64,000 nucleotides of DNA from Desulfovibrio piger (GTDB taxonomy: Bacteria; Desulfobacterota; Desulfovibrionia; Desulfovibrionales; Desulfovibrionaceae), in NCBI RefSeq assembly GCF_900116045.1, contig NZ_LT630450.1:1307001-1371000 (forward strand), written 5' to 3'. The position numbers and the translations under genes were made by a program. The stretch's first letter is position 1; every line of letters begins with the position of its first letter. Below are positions 43,311 through 52,568 of this stretch, in pieces. The notes under the pieces were generated by a model, which was not told the origin of the DNA, did not search any database, and was given only the letters and a program-made list of their open reading frames with translations.

Positions 43311-44432
43311 ATGAATCGTAGAAAATTTCTGACCATCCTGGGCAGCGCTGGCGTCGCTTCCGCATTGGGCACGGCACAAGTGGCCAAGGCCGGCGGCACC
43401 CACATGTTCCCTTACTATGAAGACAGCTACGGCGTCCTGCACGATACCACCCGCTGCATCGGCTGCCGCAGCTGCGAAGAGGCTTGCAACAAGGTCAACC
43501 ACCTGCCCAAGCCCGAAAAGCCCTTCACCGACCTTTCCGTCTGCGACACGCGGCGCCGTACTTCCGCCGATACCTGGACGGTGGTCAACAAGTACGAAGT
43601 GGGCGGCAAGCCCGTGTTCCGCAAGCTGCAGTGCTTCCACTGCAACGACCCGGCCTGTGCCTCCGCCTGTTTCGCCAAATGCTTCCAGAAGCAGCCCGAC
43701 GGCAGCGTGACCTACGACGGCTCCCAGTGCGTGGGTTGCCGTTACTGCATGATCGCCTGTCCCTTCTATGTGCCCGGCTTCCAGTACAACGAGGCCTGGG
43801 ACCCGCTGGTCCAGAAGTGCACCTTCTGCGAACCCCGCCTGAAGGAAGGCAAGCTGCCCGGCTGTGTGGAAGCCTGCCCCATGGATGCCCTGACCTTCGG
43901 TCGCCGCTCCGACCTCATCAAGATCGCCCGCAAGCGCATCGCCGAGAACCCCGGCAAGTATGTGGACTACATCTATGGTGAGTGGGACGCCGGTGGCACC
44001 GCCTGGATGGTCCTGGCTCCCAAGCCCACCCCGTCGGCCGTCAAGGCCGCCGGTACGGCCGACGCCGGCCATACCTTCAAGGAACTGGGTCTGGACACCC
44101 ACCTGGGCAACCGTCCCATGGGTGAGCTGACCTACGGCGCCCTGGGTGCCGTGCCCATGATCATCGCCTTCTGGCCCATCCTCTTCGGTGGCGCCTACGG
44201 CATGACCAAGCGCCGCGAGGCCATGAGCAAGGCCGCCCAGGAAAAGACCGTCCAGACCGCCAAGGAAGATGTGACGGCCGCCATGGACGCCGCTGTGCGC
44301 AGCATCGAGCAGAACCAGGGCCCCGTGGCCGCCGATGAGGCCCGCAAGGCCATGATCGAGGCCCTCAAGGCCCGTGAGGCTCAAAACGGCTGCGACGGCT
44401 GCTGCGGCTGCAAGCACGGGGAGGATAAGTAA
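43311..44432 (+). CDS. nhcB: Iron-sulfur subunit NhcB (HmcB-like)
   Basis: The protein has 373 residues and a twin-arginine signal ('NRRKFLTILGSAG'). Four ferredoxin-type [4Fe-4S] sites follow: 'CIGCRSCEEAC', 'CFHCNDPACASAC', 'CVGCRYCMIAC' and 'CTFC...CVEAC'. A membrane helix lies near 280-300 and anchors it, and a charged Ala-rich tail ends with four Cys residues ('CDGCCGCK'). It links NhcA to the NrfD-type NhcC. It begins 15 bases after nhcA, and nhcC follows directly. The Cys tail is unusual for HmcB-type subunits in my memory. Confidence 0.92.
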   Translation: MNRRKFLTILGSAGVASALGTAQVAKAGGTHMFPYYEDSYGVLHDTTRCIGCRSCEEACNKVNHLPKPEKPFTDLSVCDTRRRTSADTWTVVNKYEVGGKPVFRKLQCFHCNDPACASACFAKCFQKQPDGSVTYDGSQCVGCRYCMIACPFYVPGFQYNEAWDPLVQKCTFCEPRLKEGKLPGCVEACPMDALTFGRRSDLIKIARKRIAENPGKYVDYIYGEWDAGGTAWMVLAPKPTPSAVKAAGTADAGHTFKELGLDTHLGNRPMGELTYGALGAVPMIIAFWPILFGGAYGMTKRREAMSKAAQEKTVQTAKEDVTAAMDAAVRSIEQNQGPVAADEARKAMIEALKAREAQNGCDGCCGCKHGEDK

Positions 44433-45647
44433 ATGTCCCAGCACCAAATCGTGATCCCCACCAAGGACAAACTGTTCAACCTTGGTGAGTTTTCCCTGCG
44501 TCGCCCCGGCAACATGATCACCGCGGTCATCCTGGTCGTGGGCTTCGTACTGACCTTCATCCGCTTCACCCAGGGCATCGGCTCCATCACCAACCTGTCC
44601 GATACCCAGCCCTGGGGCATGTGGATCGGCTTCGACCTGCTCTGCGGCGTGTGTCTGGCCGCCGGTGGCTACTTCACCACCGTGGCCTGCTACGTCATGG
44701 GCATGAAGCACTTCCATTCGGCCGTGCGCCCCGCCGTGACCACCGCCTTCCTGGGCTACGCCTTCGTGGTCTTCGCCCTGCTGTATGACCTTGGTCACCC
44801 GCTGCGTCTGCCCTACATGTTCTTCTTCCCCGGCACCACCTCGGTCCTGTTCGAAGTGGGCCTGTGCGTGGCCACGTACCTGACCGTGCTGTTCATCGAA
44901 TTCTCGGTGGCCCCCATGGAATGGCTGGCCTGCAAGTTCCCCTTCCTCAAGAAGTGGCGCAAGGTCGTGGTGCGCTGCACCATCATCCTGACCATCTTCG
45001 GCGTGTGCCTGTCCACCCTGCACCAGTCCTCGCTGGGCGCCCTCTACCTGATCGCCCCCGGCAAGCTGCATCCGCTGTGGTACTCCCCCTTCATGCCCAT
45101 GTTCTTCTTCGTCAGCTCCATGGCTGCCGGCTGCTCCATGGTCATCTTTGAAGGCATGTGGGCCCACAAGGGCGTGCACCACTACATGGACGAAACACAC
45201 CTGCGCGAAGCCGACGAAGTGGTCTTCAGCTTCTCCAAGGCCGGTGCCTTCATCCTTTTCGGCTACTTCATGCTGAAGCTCATCGACATGCTGGTCCAGG
45301 CCAACCTGCCCTACCTCTGCAGCGGTTACGGTCTGTGGTGGCTGGTGGAAATGCTGTTCTTCGTGCTGATGCCCGCGCTGCTGTATGCCAAGGGCTCCCG
45401 CGACCGCAACATCAAGCTCTGCCGCTTCGCTTCCGCCAATGCCGTGCTGGGCATCGTCCTGAACCGCTTCAACGTGTCCATGATCGCCTTCAACTACACC
45501 CTGCCCGCTGACGAGCGCTACTTCCCCAGCATCTGGGAAGTGTGCATCTCCATCTTCGTGGTGACCCTGATCGTGACCGTGTACCGCTTCATCGTCTATC
45601 ACATGCCGGTGCTGTACGAACACCCCGACTTCAAGGATGCCCACTAG
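44433..45647 (+). CDS. nhcC: NrfD/HmcC-like membrane subunit NhcC
   Basis: This integral membrane quinol-interacting subunit has 404 residues and about ten hydrophobic helices. 'TQPWGMWIGFDLLCGVCLAAGGY' (shown by 'WGMWIGFDLLCGVCLAAGG'), 'YDLGHPLRLPYMF' and 'STLHQSSLGALYLI' are NrfD/PsrC hallmarks. The start adjoins the nhcB stop with no gap. It probably connects the periplasmic Fe-S subunit with menaquinone or a cytoplasmic partner. Confidence 0.93.
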   Translation: MSQHQIVIPTKDKLFNLGEFSLRRPGNMITAVILVVGFVLTFIRFTQGIGSITNLSDTQPWGMWIGFDLLCGVCLAAGGYFTTVACYVMGMKHFHSAVRPAVTTAFLGYAFVVFALLYDLGHPLRLPYMFFFPGTTSVLFEVGLCVATYLTVLFIEFSVAPMEWLACKFPFLKKWRKVVVRCTIILTIFGVCLSTLHQSSLGALYLIAPGKLHPLWYSPFMPMFFFVSSMAAGCSMVIFEGMWAHKGVHHYMDETHLREADEVVFSFSKAGAFILFGYFMLKLIDMLVQANLPYLCSGYGLWWLVEMLFFVLMPALLYAKGSRDRNIKLCRFASANAVLGIVLNRFNVSMIAFNYTLPADERYFPSIWEVCISIFVVTLIVTVYRFIVYHMPVLYEHPDFKDAH

Positions 45648-45662
45648 GACAGGAGGAACATC

Positions 45663-45818
45663 ATGGAATTCCATACTTTTTACGACTACTTCCTCTACAC
45701 CAAGAACTGGGCCTACGTCATGATGTTCGTGACCCTGCCCGTCTACGTCCTCTACTGGAACACCCTGCTGTTCCCCAAGAAGGGCCCCTGGCTCTTCGGT
45801 GACGACGACGAGCACTAG
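45663..45818 (+). CDS. nhcD: Small membrane subunit NhcD (HmcD-like)
   Basis: The 51-residue protein has one membrane helix ('WAYVMMFVTLPVYVLYW') and an acidic C terminus ('DDDEH'). ACAGGAGGAACATC is its ribosome site. Its size and position after nhcC match HmcD/NhcD in known Desulfovibrio operons. The terminator lies 25 bases after the stop. Confidence 0.85.
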   Translation: MEFHTFYDYFLYTKNWAYVMMFVTLPVYVLYWNTLLFPKKGPWLFGDDDEH

Positions 45819-45843
45819 GCCGTACGCACACCACAAACCGGAA

Positions 45844-45869
45844 GGGCGGGGGAGACCCCGCCCTTTTTT
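45844..45869 (+). terminator. Intrinsic terminator of nhcABCD
   Basis: A perfect 8-bp G/C stem (45844-45851 with 45856-45863) has a GAGA loop and is followed by six T residues. Confidence 0.92.
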
Positions 45870-46093
45870 CGTGCCCGGCTCCCGGCGGCCTTCCTGTGGC
45901 GGCCTTCTGTGGCAGCGTGCTGTGCCCCTTCCCCCGGCATCCCCTTGCGGCTGCCCCGCCGGGCTGCTATGCTGGTGCCTGTCCGCAGCCGCCCCTGCCG
46001 GGGCATCCGCGCCTGGACGGCCGGTGCCCGTGCGGGCCCGGCACGGCGGCCCCCCCTCGCCCTGCCGGGCGCAACTCCTGTACCGAGGATTGT

Positions 46094-46591
46094 ATGGACA
46101 AAGTGCTTGTCATGGGTATCGGCAACCTGCTCCTCACCGACGATGGTGTCGGCGTCCATGCCGCCCAGACCCTGGCCGGGGAATCCTGGCCCGAAAACGT
46201 CACCATCATGGAAGCGGGCACCTTCACCCAGGATGTCTTCTATCTGTTCAAGGGCTTCGCCCATGTGCTCATCCTGGACATCGTCCACGGCCATGCCGGG
46301 CCCGGCACGGTCTATCGCCTGAGCGAGAGCCAGCTGGTGGACAACGAGAAACAGCGCCTCTCCATCCACGACATCGACCTGCTGGATTCCCTGCGCATGG
46401 CCGAGATGCTCCACGGCTCCCGTCCCAGACTTACCGTCATGGGCATGGAGCCCGCGGACTACACGTCCTGGAGCATGGAGCTTTCCCCGGCCGTGCGGGA
46501 ACGCTTCCCCGCCTATCTGGACGAGGTCCGCAAGGAGATTTTGCGCCTGTCCCGCCAATACGCCGGGAACGATCCCGGCACTACCTGCTAA
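46094..46591 (+). CDS. NiFe-hydrogenase maturation endopeptidase (HyaD/HybD family)
   Basis: The protein has 165 residues. It clips the C terminus of the hydrogenase large subunit after nickel insertion. Landmarks are 'GIGNLLLTDDGVGVHA' (nickel-binding acidic residue), the second Asp in 'HVLILDIVHG', and 'SIHDIDLLDSL' with the His. The chosen ATG (46094) starts where the family does; the frame is open to 45896 but crosses the nhc terminator. hypC follows after 16 bases. No hydrogenase structural gene is adjacent. Confidence 0.92.
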   Translation: MDKVLVMGIGNLLLTDDGVGVHAAQTLAGESWPENVTIMEAGTFTQDVFYLFKGFAHVLILDIVHGHAGPGTVYRLSESQLVDNEKQRLSIHDIDLLDSLRMAEMLHGSRPRLTVMGMEPADYTSWSMELSPAVRERFPAYLDEVRKEILRLSRQYAGNDPGTTC

Positions 46592-46607
46592 CCATCGAGG
46601 AAGAGTC

Positions 46608-46859
46608 ATGTGTCTTGCCATTCCGGCCCAGGTGGTCGAACTCCAGGAACAGGGCATGGCCCGCGTGCGCGTGGGCGAAAGCCAGACCTACCTTACCGCC
46701 TCCATGCTCCTGCTGCCCGAGCCGCCCAGGGTCGGTGATTATGTCATCGTCCATGCGGGCTTCGCCCTGCACAGCCTCACGCCCGAGCAGGCCCAGGAGA
46801 GCCTGGCGGCCCTGCGCGAGGTGGCCGAGGCCATCGAAGGCCAGAAACCCCTGTTCTGA
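46608..46859 (+). CDS. hypC: Hydrogenase assembly chaperone HypC
   Basis: HypC (83 residues) carries the Fe(CN)2CO precursor and binds the large subunit through its N-terminal Cys, seen here in 'MCLAIPAQVVEL'. 'GDYVIVHAGFALHSL' is the conserved C-terminal strand. The ribosome site GAGGAAGAG is present. It is cotranscribed with the endopeptidase and ends at a strong hairpin. Confidence 0.94.
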   Translation: MCLAIPAQVVELQEQGMARVRVGESQTYLTASMLLLPEPPRVGDYVIVHAGFALHSLTPEQAQESLAALREVAEAIEGQKPLF

Positions 46860-47180
46860 TCCGCAGCGACAGCAAAGGGCTTTCCCGCGGGAAAGCCCTT
46901 TTCGTCATCCGGCAGCGGGGATGGGCTCCCGCCGGTGCACGCCCGCGGCCTGCTCCCCCGCCGTCCGCCGCCCTTGCCGGTCCCCTTCCCTGCCGGTCGC
47001 TGCGGCCTTCGGCCCGTCCGGCAAAGCCCGCTTCCGCAGGTGCCGGGCGGCACTCGTGCCGCCGGCCGCATTTTCCCGCGGAAAAGCAGGACAGGGCGGC
47101 CTTTCCTGCCGCCCTTTCCTTGACTTTGCAAACGTATTTGCCGAAACTTAGGCGCTTTTTACATTGCCTGAGGAGCCAGC
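46860..47180. other. Intergenic region hypC to ileS
   Basis: The region holds the hypC terminator, GC-rich sequence without a gene, and a TTGACT box (47120-47125) about 55 bases before ileS that may be its -35 element; no good -10 is visible. Confidence 0.4.
46875..46902 (+). terminator. Intrinsic terminator after hypC
   Basis: A perfect 12-bp stem (46875-46886 with 46889-46900) with a 2-base centre ends in a short T-run. Confidence 0.82.
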
Positions 47181-50000
47181 ATGAGCGACTATAAAAAAAC
47201 CCTGAATTTGCCCAAGACCGCCTTCCCCATGAAGGCCAATCTTGCCCAGCGCGAGCCCCAGCAGCTCAAGCAGTGGGAAGAAACCAAGGCCTATGAGGCC
47301 ATGATCGAAAACTGCACCGGCAAGGGCGCGTTCGTCCTGCATGACGGCCCGCCGTACGCCAACGGTCATATCCACATGGGCACGGCCCTGAACAAGATCC
47401 TGAAGGACATCGTGGTCAAGTCGCGCAACATGCAGGGCTACCGCGCCCACTATGTGCCCGGCTGGGACTGCCACGGCCTGCCCATCGAGCACAAGGTGGA
47501 ACAGGAACTGAAGGAAAAGAAAAAGACCCTGCCCGCCCATGTGGTGCGCAAGATGTGCCGCGACTACGCCGGCAAGTGGATCGACATCCAGCGCAAGGAA
47601 TTCAAGCGCCTGGGCGTGCTGGGCGACTGGGACGACCCCTACAAGAGCATGAACCCCGCCTATGAGGCCGCCACGGCCCACGAACTGGCCAAATTCGTGG
47701 ACAGGGGCGGCGTGGTGCGCGCCAAGAAGCCCATCTACTGGTGCTGCTCCTGCCATACGGCCCTGGCCGAAGCCGAAGTGGAATACGGCGACCACACCTC
47801 GCCCTCCATCTTCGTGCGCTTCGCCCTCAACGACGCCGACCTGGCCCGGCGCATCCCCGGCGCCGACCCGTCCCGCGCCTATGTGGTCATCTGGACCACC
47901 ACGCCCTGGACCCTGCCGGACAACATGGCCGTCTGCCTGCACCCCGAATTCACCTATGTGCTGGTGGAGACCGGCGGCTGCCAGTACCTGCTGGCCGAAG
48001 AGCTGCTGGAAGGCTGCGCCGCGTCCTTCGGCTGGGAAGACGTGAGCGTGGTGGGCCGCGCCACCGGCCAGGAACTGGAAGGCCTCATGGCCCGCCACCC
48101 CTTCTATGACCGCCAGTCCCCCCTGATCCTGGGCCGCCACGTGACCCTGGATGCCGGTACCGGCTGCGTCCACACCGCTCCCGGCCACGGCCGCGAGGAC
48201 TACGAAGTGGGCCTGGCCTACAAGCTGGACGTCTATTCGCCCCTGGACGACGCGGGCCGCTTTTTGCCGTCCGTGGAATTTTTCGCCGGTCTCAACGTCT
48301 TTGAGGCCAACCCCAGGGTCATCGAAAAGCTGACCGAAGTGGGCGCCCTGCTCAAGACCGCCAAGATCAGCCACTCCTACCCGCACTGCTGGCGCTGCAA
48401 GCAGCCGGTCATCTTCCGTGCCACCACCCAGTGGTTCATCAGCATGGAGAAGAACGACCTGCGCAAGAAGGCCCTCAACGCCATCGACACCAAGGTGCAG
48501 TGGATCCCCGCCTGGGGCCGCGACCGCATCTACAACATGATCGAGTCCCGTCCCGACTGGTGCATCTCGCGCCAGCGCCAGTGGGGCGTGCCCATCATGG
48601 CCCTGCTCTGCAAGGACTGCGGCGAAGCCTGGAACGACGCCCAGTGGATGCACGAGATGGCCGACCGCTTCGCCAAGCACCCCACGGGCTGCGACTACTG
48701 GTATGAAGCCCCCCTGGAAGAGATCGTGCCCGAAGGCCTCACCTGCCCCCACTGCGGCGGCCGGCACTGGGAAAAGGAAGACGACATCCTCGACGTGTGG
48801 TTCGACTCCGGTACCAGCTTCGCCGCCGTGCTGGAGACCCGCCCCGAGCTCTCCGCGCCTGCTGACCTCTATCTGGAAGGCTCGGACCAGCACCGCGGCT
48901 GGTTCCACAGCTCCCTGCTGGTGGCCGAGGGCACCCGCAATGTTCCGCCCTACAAGGCCGTGCTGACCCACGGCTATGTGGTGGACGGCGACGGCCGCAA
49001 GATGTCCAAATCCATCGGCAATGTCATCGCCCCGCAGGAGCTCATCGACAAATACGGCGCCGAGATCGTGCGCCTGTGGGTCTCCTCGGTGGAATACCGC
49101 GAAGACATCCGCATCTCGGACCAGATCCTGGGCCGCCTGGTGGATGCCTACCGCCGTATCCGCAACACCTGCCGCTTCATCCTGGGCACCATCAACGACC
49201 TGACCCGCGCCGACCTGCTGCCCCTGGACCAGCTGCTGCCCCTGGACCGCTACGCGCTCCATGCCGCCGCCCAGGTGCATGACCGCGTGCAGGATGCCTA
49301 CATGACCTATGATTTCCACAAGGTCTACCACAGCCTGCACAACTACTGCGTGACCGACCTCTCGGCCGTGTATCTGGACATCCTCAAGGACCGCCTGTAT
49401 TCCTCCGCCCCTGCCGCCACGGAACGCCGCTCGGCCCAGACCGCCCTGTACCACCTGCTCTGCCTGCTGGTGCGCGACATGGCGCCGGTGCTGTCCTTCA
49501 CCGCCGAAGAGATCTTCCACCACCTGCCCAACGACCTGCGCGACGACGTGCCCACGGTCTTCGCCCTGCCGCCCGTGGACAGCAGGCCCTATCTGCTGGA
49601 AGACGGCGTGCGCGACGACTGGAACGTGCTGCTGGCCGTGCGCGGCGCCGTGACCCGCGCCATCGAGCCCCTGCGCCGCGACAGCGTGGTGGGCCATTCG
49701 CTGGATACCAGCGTGACCCTCTATGTGGCCGACGAGCTGCGTGAACGCCTGGAAGGCCTGCACACCGACCTGCGCGCCTTCTTCATCGTCTCGCAGCTGC
49801 ATCTGGCGCCCCTGGCCGCAGCTCCGGCCGACGCCGTGCAGGACGCCGAAGTGGCCGGCCTGGCCGTGGGCGTGGCCAAGGCCGCCGGTGAAAAGTGCGA
49901 ACGCTGCTGGATCTACAGCACCGAACTGGGCAGCGATCCCGCGCATCCCACCCTCTGCCCCCGCTGTGCCAAGGTCATGGCGGAACTGCCCGAGGCGTAA
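47181..50000 (+). CDS. ileS: Isoleucine--tRNA ligase
   Basis: The class I synthetase has 939 residues, bacterial type. The nucleotide motif is '[12 protein letters not shown]' (HIGH), and the KMSKS loop is '[10 protein letters not shown]'. An editing domain lies between them and a C-terminal zinc site has 'CERCW' and 'CPRC'. GAGGAG precedes the ATG. The lspA start overlaps its TAA by one base (TAATG), an arrangement shared by many bacteria. Confidence 0.98.
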   Translation: MSDYKKTLNLPKTAFPMKANLAQREPQQLKQWEETKAYEAMIENCTGKGAFVLHDGPPYANGHIHMGTALNKILKDIVVKSRNMQGYRAHYVPGWDCHGLPIEHKVEQELKEKKKTLPAHVVRKMCRDYAGKWIDIQRKEFKRLGVLGDWDDPYKSMNPAYEAATAHELAKFVDRGGVVRAKKPIYWCCSCHTALAEAEVEYGDHTSPSIFVRFALNDADLARRIPGADPSRAYVVIWTTTPWTLPDNMAVCLHPEFTYVLVETGGCQYLLAEELLEGCAASFGWEDVSVVGRATGQELEGLMARHPFYDRQSPLILGRHVTLDAGTGCVHTAPGHGREDYEVGLAYKLDVYSPLDDAGRFLPSVEFFAGLNVFEANPRVIEKLTEVGALLKTAKISHSYPHCWRCKQPVIFRATTQWFISMEKNDLRKKALNAIDTKVQWIPAWGRDRIYNMIESRPDWCISRQRQWGVPIMALLCKDCGEAWNDAQWMHEMADRFAKHPTGCDYWYEAPLEEIVPEGLTCPHCGGRHWEKEDDILDVWFDSGTSFAAVLETRPELSAPADLYLEGSDQHRGWFHSSLLVAEGTRNVPPYKAVLTHGYVVDGDGRKMSKSIGNVIAPQELIDKYGAEIVRLWVSSVEYREDIRISDQILGRLVDAYRRIRNTCRFILGTINDLTRADLLPLDQLLPLDRYALHAAAQVHDRVQDAYMTYDFHKVYHSLHNYCVTDLSAVYLDILKDRLYSSAPAATERRSAQTALYHLLCLLVRDMAPVLSFTAEEIFHHLPNDLRDDVPTVFALPPVDSRPYLLEDGVRDDWNVLLAVRGAVTRAIEPLRRDSVVGHSLDTSVTLYVADELRERLEGLHTDLRAFFIVSQLHLAPLAAAPADAVQDAEVAGLAVGVAKAAGEKCERCWIYSTELGSDPAHPTLCPRCAKVMAELPEA

Positions 50001-50500
50001 TGCGAAAATATACGATCCTGGGCGGCTACGGCCTGCTGGCGCTGGTGCTTGACCAGCTGACCAAATGGTGGGCCGTGGCCGCCATCGATCCCCCGCACCC
50101 CGTGACGGTCATCCCCGGCCTGCTGGATCTGGTGCTGGTCCACAACCGGGGCGCGGCCTTCGGCTTTTTGAACCGTTCCGACATCCAGTGGCAGTTCTGG
50201 CTGTTCCTGGGCGCGACCGTGGTGGCCGCCGCGGCCATCGTGGCCCTGCTGCGCAGCTCCCGCTTCAATGCCTGGCTCAGCGCCGCTCTGGGCCTGGTGC
50301 TGGGGGGCGCGCTGGGCAATCTGGTGGACCGCATCCGCTTCCGGGCGGTCATCGACTTCGTGGATGTCTATGTGGGGCAGTGGCACTGGCCCGCCTTCAA
50401 TGTGGCGGACATGGCCATCTGCATCGGCGCCATCCTGGCCTGCATCGTCATCTGGCGTACCCCGGAAGCCCCGGAAAAGCGCAAGGAGAAAAAATCATGA
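50000..50500 (+). CDS. lspA: Lipoprotein signal peptidase
   Basis: This inner-membrane aspartyl peptidase of 166 residues cleaves prolipoproteins before the lipidated Cys. It has four hydrophobic helices and the family blocks 'VLVHNRGAAFG', 'GGALGNLVDRIRF', 'VIDFVDVY' and 'FNVADMAI', where the two catalytic Asp residues sit. It is coupled to ileS at the start and to the next gene by an ATGA overlap. Confidence 0.95.
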   Translation: MRKYTILGGYGLLALVLDQLTKWWAVAAIDPPHPVTVIPGLLDLVLVHNRGAAFGFLNRSDIQWQFWLFLGATVVAAAAIVALLRSSRFNAWLSAALGLVLGGALGNLVDRIRFRAVIDFVDVYVGQWHWPAFNVADMAICIGAILACIVIWRTPEAPEKRKEKKS

Positions 50501-50697
50501 CCTTCGCCTGGTGGCATGTCCTGGTGGCCCTGATCCCCATCCTGCCCAACCTCTGGAGCATCTGGCACATCTGGAACCACCGCTTCTCTTCCTTCCAGCA
50601 AAAGGCCGTCTGGCTGGTCATCGCCGTGTTCCTGCCTGTGCTGGGGGGCCTGATCTATATTTTCGCCGGTCGCAGGCACGCCGGTGAAAAAATTTAA
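50497..50697 (+). CDS. PLDc_N-type small membrane protein
   Basis: The 66-residue protein has two hydrophobic helices with 'NLWSIWHIWNH' and 'KAVWLVIAVFLPVLGGLIYIF' (shown by 'WLVIAVFLPVLGGLIYIF') between charged turns. This is the PLDc_N (phospholipase D N-terminal) pattern, often found alone in small bacterial proteins. GCAAGGAG precedes the ATG and its start overlaps the lspA stop. Function is unknown. The ileS-lspA-PLDc_N-cpoB genes probably share a transcript. Confidence 0.82.
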   Translation: MTFAWWHVLVALIPILPNLWSIWHIWNHRFSSFQQKAVWLVIAVFLPVLGGLIYIFAGRRHAGEKI

Positions 50698-50716
50698 AAC
50701 GGGAGACCAAGACTCT

Positions 50717-51691
50717 ATGAACAGCAAACGTCTTCTTCCTCTGTGTGGCCTGATCTGCGCCACCGCCATGCTGGGCGCTTGCGTGGGCCAGAGCAGCAGC
50801 AGTGCTGCCAACGAAAGCATGTATCTTGAGCAGCGCGTGCAGGAGCATGATGCCCTGCTGCGCCAGATGCAGCCCGCCCAGGCCGAGGTCTGGAACCAGG
50901 TGCAGGCCATGCGCCAGGAACTGAACACCCTCAAGGGCCTGGTGGACGACCTGAAGAACGTGGGCGGTGCCGCGGCCCTGGCGGAACGCGTGCGCGCCCA
51001 TGATGCCGCCCTGCGCCAGGTGGAGACCAGCATGGCCCTCAACCTCAACCTGGGCGAGCCCATGCCCGCTGCCGGCGCCGCGCCCGCCCATGCCGCCGCG
51101 CCCCAGGCCAATGCGCCCCTGTTCCAGCCGCAGCAGAACCCCTATGCGGCACCCGCCGCCGGTGCCGCGGCCGGTGCTGCCGCCGGTGCCGCCGCCGGTC
51201 TGGCCACCGGCCCTTACGGGGATGCCGCCGCTGCCCCTGCCGCCGCTCCGGCCGCCACGGGCAGCACCTGGGGGCAGCCCACGCCCCAGCCCGAAGCCAA
51301 GCCCGCTGCGAAGAAGGACCTGTCCCTGGCCCTCTATGACGCGGGCCTCAATGCCTTCACGGCCCGCAAGTACGATGAGGCCCAGCGCTCCTTCGCCGAT
51401 TTCATGAAGAACTATCCCACGCACAGCATGGCCCCCGACGCGCAGTACTATCTGGCCGAGTGCTACTTCCAGCGCAACCAGTTCCCCGATGCCGCCCTGG
51501 CCTACGATACGGTCATCACCAAGTTCGCCAAAAGCTCCCGGGCGCCGGGCGCCTACCTGAAGCAGGGCATCTGCTTCAGCAAGATGAACCAGAAGGCCGC
51601 CGCCAAGGCGCGCATGAACGAGCTCATCAAGAAGTACCCCAACTCGCCCGAAGCAGCCCGTGCCAAGACCTTCCTCAAGACCAACAAGTAG
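50717..51691 (+). CDS. Tol-Pal associated lipoprotein CpoB/YbgF-like
   Basis: The protein has 324 residues and starts with a lipoprotein signal ('MLGAC', Cys22). A coiled-coil region (about 35-110) is followed by an Ala/Pro-rich linker (about 120-200) and three TPR repeats ('LYDAGLNAFTARKYDEAQRSF', shown by 'GLNAFTARKYDEAQ'; 'YLAECYFQRNQFPDAALAY'; 'KMNQKAAAKARMNELIKKYP'). This is the CpoB order, which coordinates peptidoglycan synthesis with Tol-Pal. No tol or pal gene is in the window. The ATG (50717) has GGGAGA upstream. Confidence 0.85.
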   Translation: MNSKRLLPLCGLICATAMLGACVGQSSSSAANESMYLEQRVQEHDALLRQMQPAQAEVWNQVQAMRQELNTLKGLVDDLKNVGGAAALAERVRAHDAALRQVETSMALNLNLGEPMPAAGAAPAHAAAPQANAPLFQPQQNPYAAPAAGAAAGAAAGAAAGLATGPYGDAAAAPAAAPAATGSTWGQPTPQPEAKPAAKKDLSLALYDAGLNAFTARKYDEAQRSFADFMKNYPTHSMAPDAQYYLAECYFQRNQFPDAALAYDTVITKFAKSSRAPGAYLKQGICFSKMNQKAAAKARMNELIKKYPNSPEAARAKTFLKTNK

Positions 51692-51993
51692 GACACGCGC
51701 CTGACGGATATGGCAAAGCCGGTGGCCTCTGGCCACCGGCTTTTTTCATGCCCGCCGCCGGGGAATGCGCGTGGGGAACGGCCCGTCCCGTGGCGGACAT
51801 CCGTGCGGGCAGGAGCCGGGGATGCCGGGCGCTGCGCTCCCTTGTCCGGTCCGGGCTGGCGCTGATGCTGCATCGTTGCGCCCCAACGACGAAGGGCCCC
51901 GTTGCCGGGGCCCTGTCTGGTGCGTTTGGTGTGGAGGTTTACGGGTTTCGAGGAGGGGATGAAGAAGGAAGGTCGTTATGACGTCAATGCTGT
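51692..51993. other. Intergenic region cpoB / small minus-strand gene
   Basis: It holds the cpoB terminator and, near 51895-51916, a G/C hairpin that could end the minus-strand gene but has no T-run. No gene is seen. Confidence 0.4.
51718..51746 (+). terminator. Intrinsic terminator of cpoB
   Basis: A perfect 10-bp stem (51718-51727 with 51731-51740) with a 3-base loop is followed by six T residues. Confidence 0.93.
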
Positions 51994-52338
51994 CTACTGG
52001 CCCAGTTCGTGGCGCAGCCAGCTCTTGATGGCGGGGGTGGGTTCGCTGATGCCGCGCCACTTGCCGTGCACGGATTCGTATTCGGGCAGCAGGTGGGAAG
52101 GCAGCGGCATGGTGAACAGGTCTTCAGCGTTTTCGGAATTGCGGCGCACCAGGCGGATGACGGGCTCCTTGCCCCAGCTGTCCACCACGAAATAGTGGGA
52201 CACATCTTCCTTGGAGCGCACGGGCGGATATTCGGAATGCCAGTCGTTGTTGCCCCATTCAAGATACATGGTCACGGCATGCTCGGGGCTCAGGTTCCAG
52301 GAGATATCGTAAAGAGCATAATCTTGCAGGCGGTTCAT
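51994..52338 (-). CDS. Hypothetical protein, Trp-rich
   Basis: The 114-residue protein has no signal peptide. It starts 'MNRLQDYALYDISWNLSPEH' and includes a central 'VSHYFVVDSWGKEPVIRLVRRN' strand region (shown by 'HYFVVDSWGKEPVI'). The ATG at 52338 has GGAGGA 4 bases upstream; an ATG four codons earlier has none. The codon use is normal for the window, so it is likely real. I do not recognise the family. An AT-rich gap separates it from the divergent MoaE-like gene. Confidence 0.7.
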   Translation of the reverse strand: MNRLQDYALYDISWNLSPEHAVTMYLEWGNNDWHSEYPPVRSKEDVSHYFVVDSWGKEPVIRLVRRNSENAEDLFTMPLPSHLLPEYESVHGKWRGISEPTPAIKSWLRHELGQ

Positions 52339-52568
52339 ATACTCCTCCATGTGCTTTTTTGAATAGTAATGATTCTTAATTAAAAAATCAATACCTAGCG
52401 CAAAAATAAGTAATATTTTTTTATTCTCAAAGCATTCCAGGATGTTGGGGAAGGAAGCTCCGCGTGCAAAGCTGTTTTTCCGCGTCGTCTTCCCTTTATC
52501 CGCGGGCCCGGGACGTGTATGCTGGCTCCGCGCCGGGACGATCCGGCGCCGCAGACAAAGGAGTCAGC

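Noticed and set aside
42216..45836. 1206-codon minus-strand frame opposite nhcABCD
   Set aside because: It mirrors four well-identified genes and consists of Gly/His/Val-rich shadow sequence.
47148..49946. 932-codon minus-strand frame opposite ileS
   Set aside because: Shadow of ileS; no family motif.
51895..51916. Strong G/C hairpin as terminator of the 51994 gene
   Set aside because: No T-run on either strand, so termination cannot be supported.
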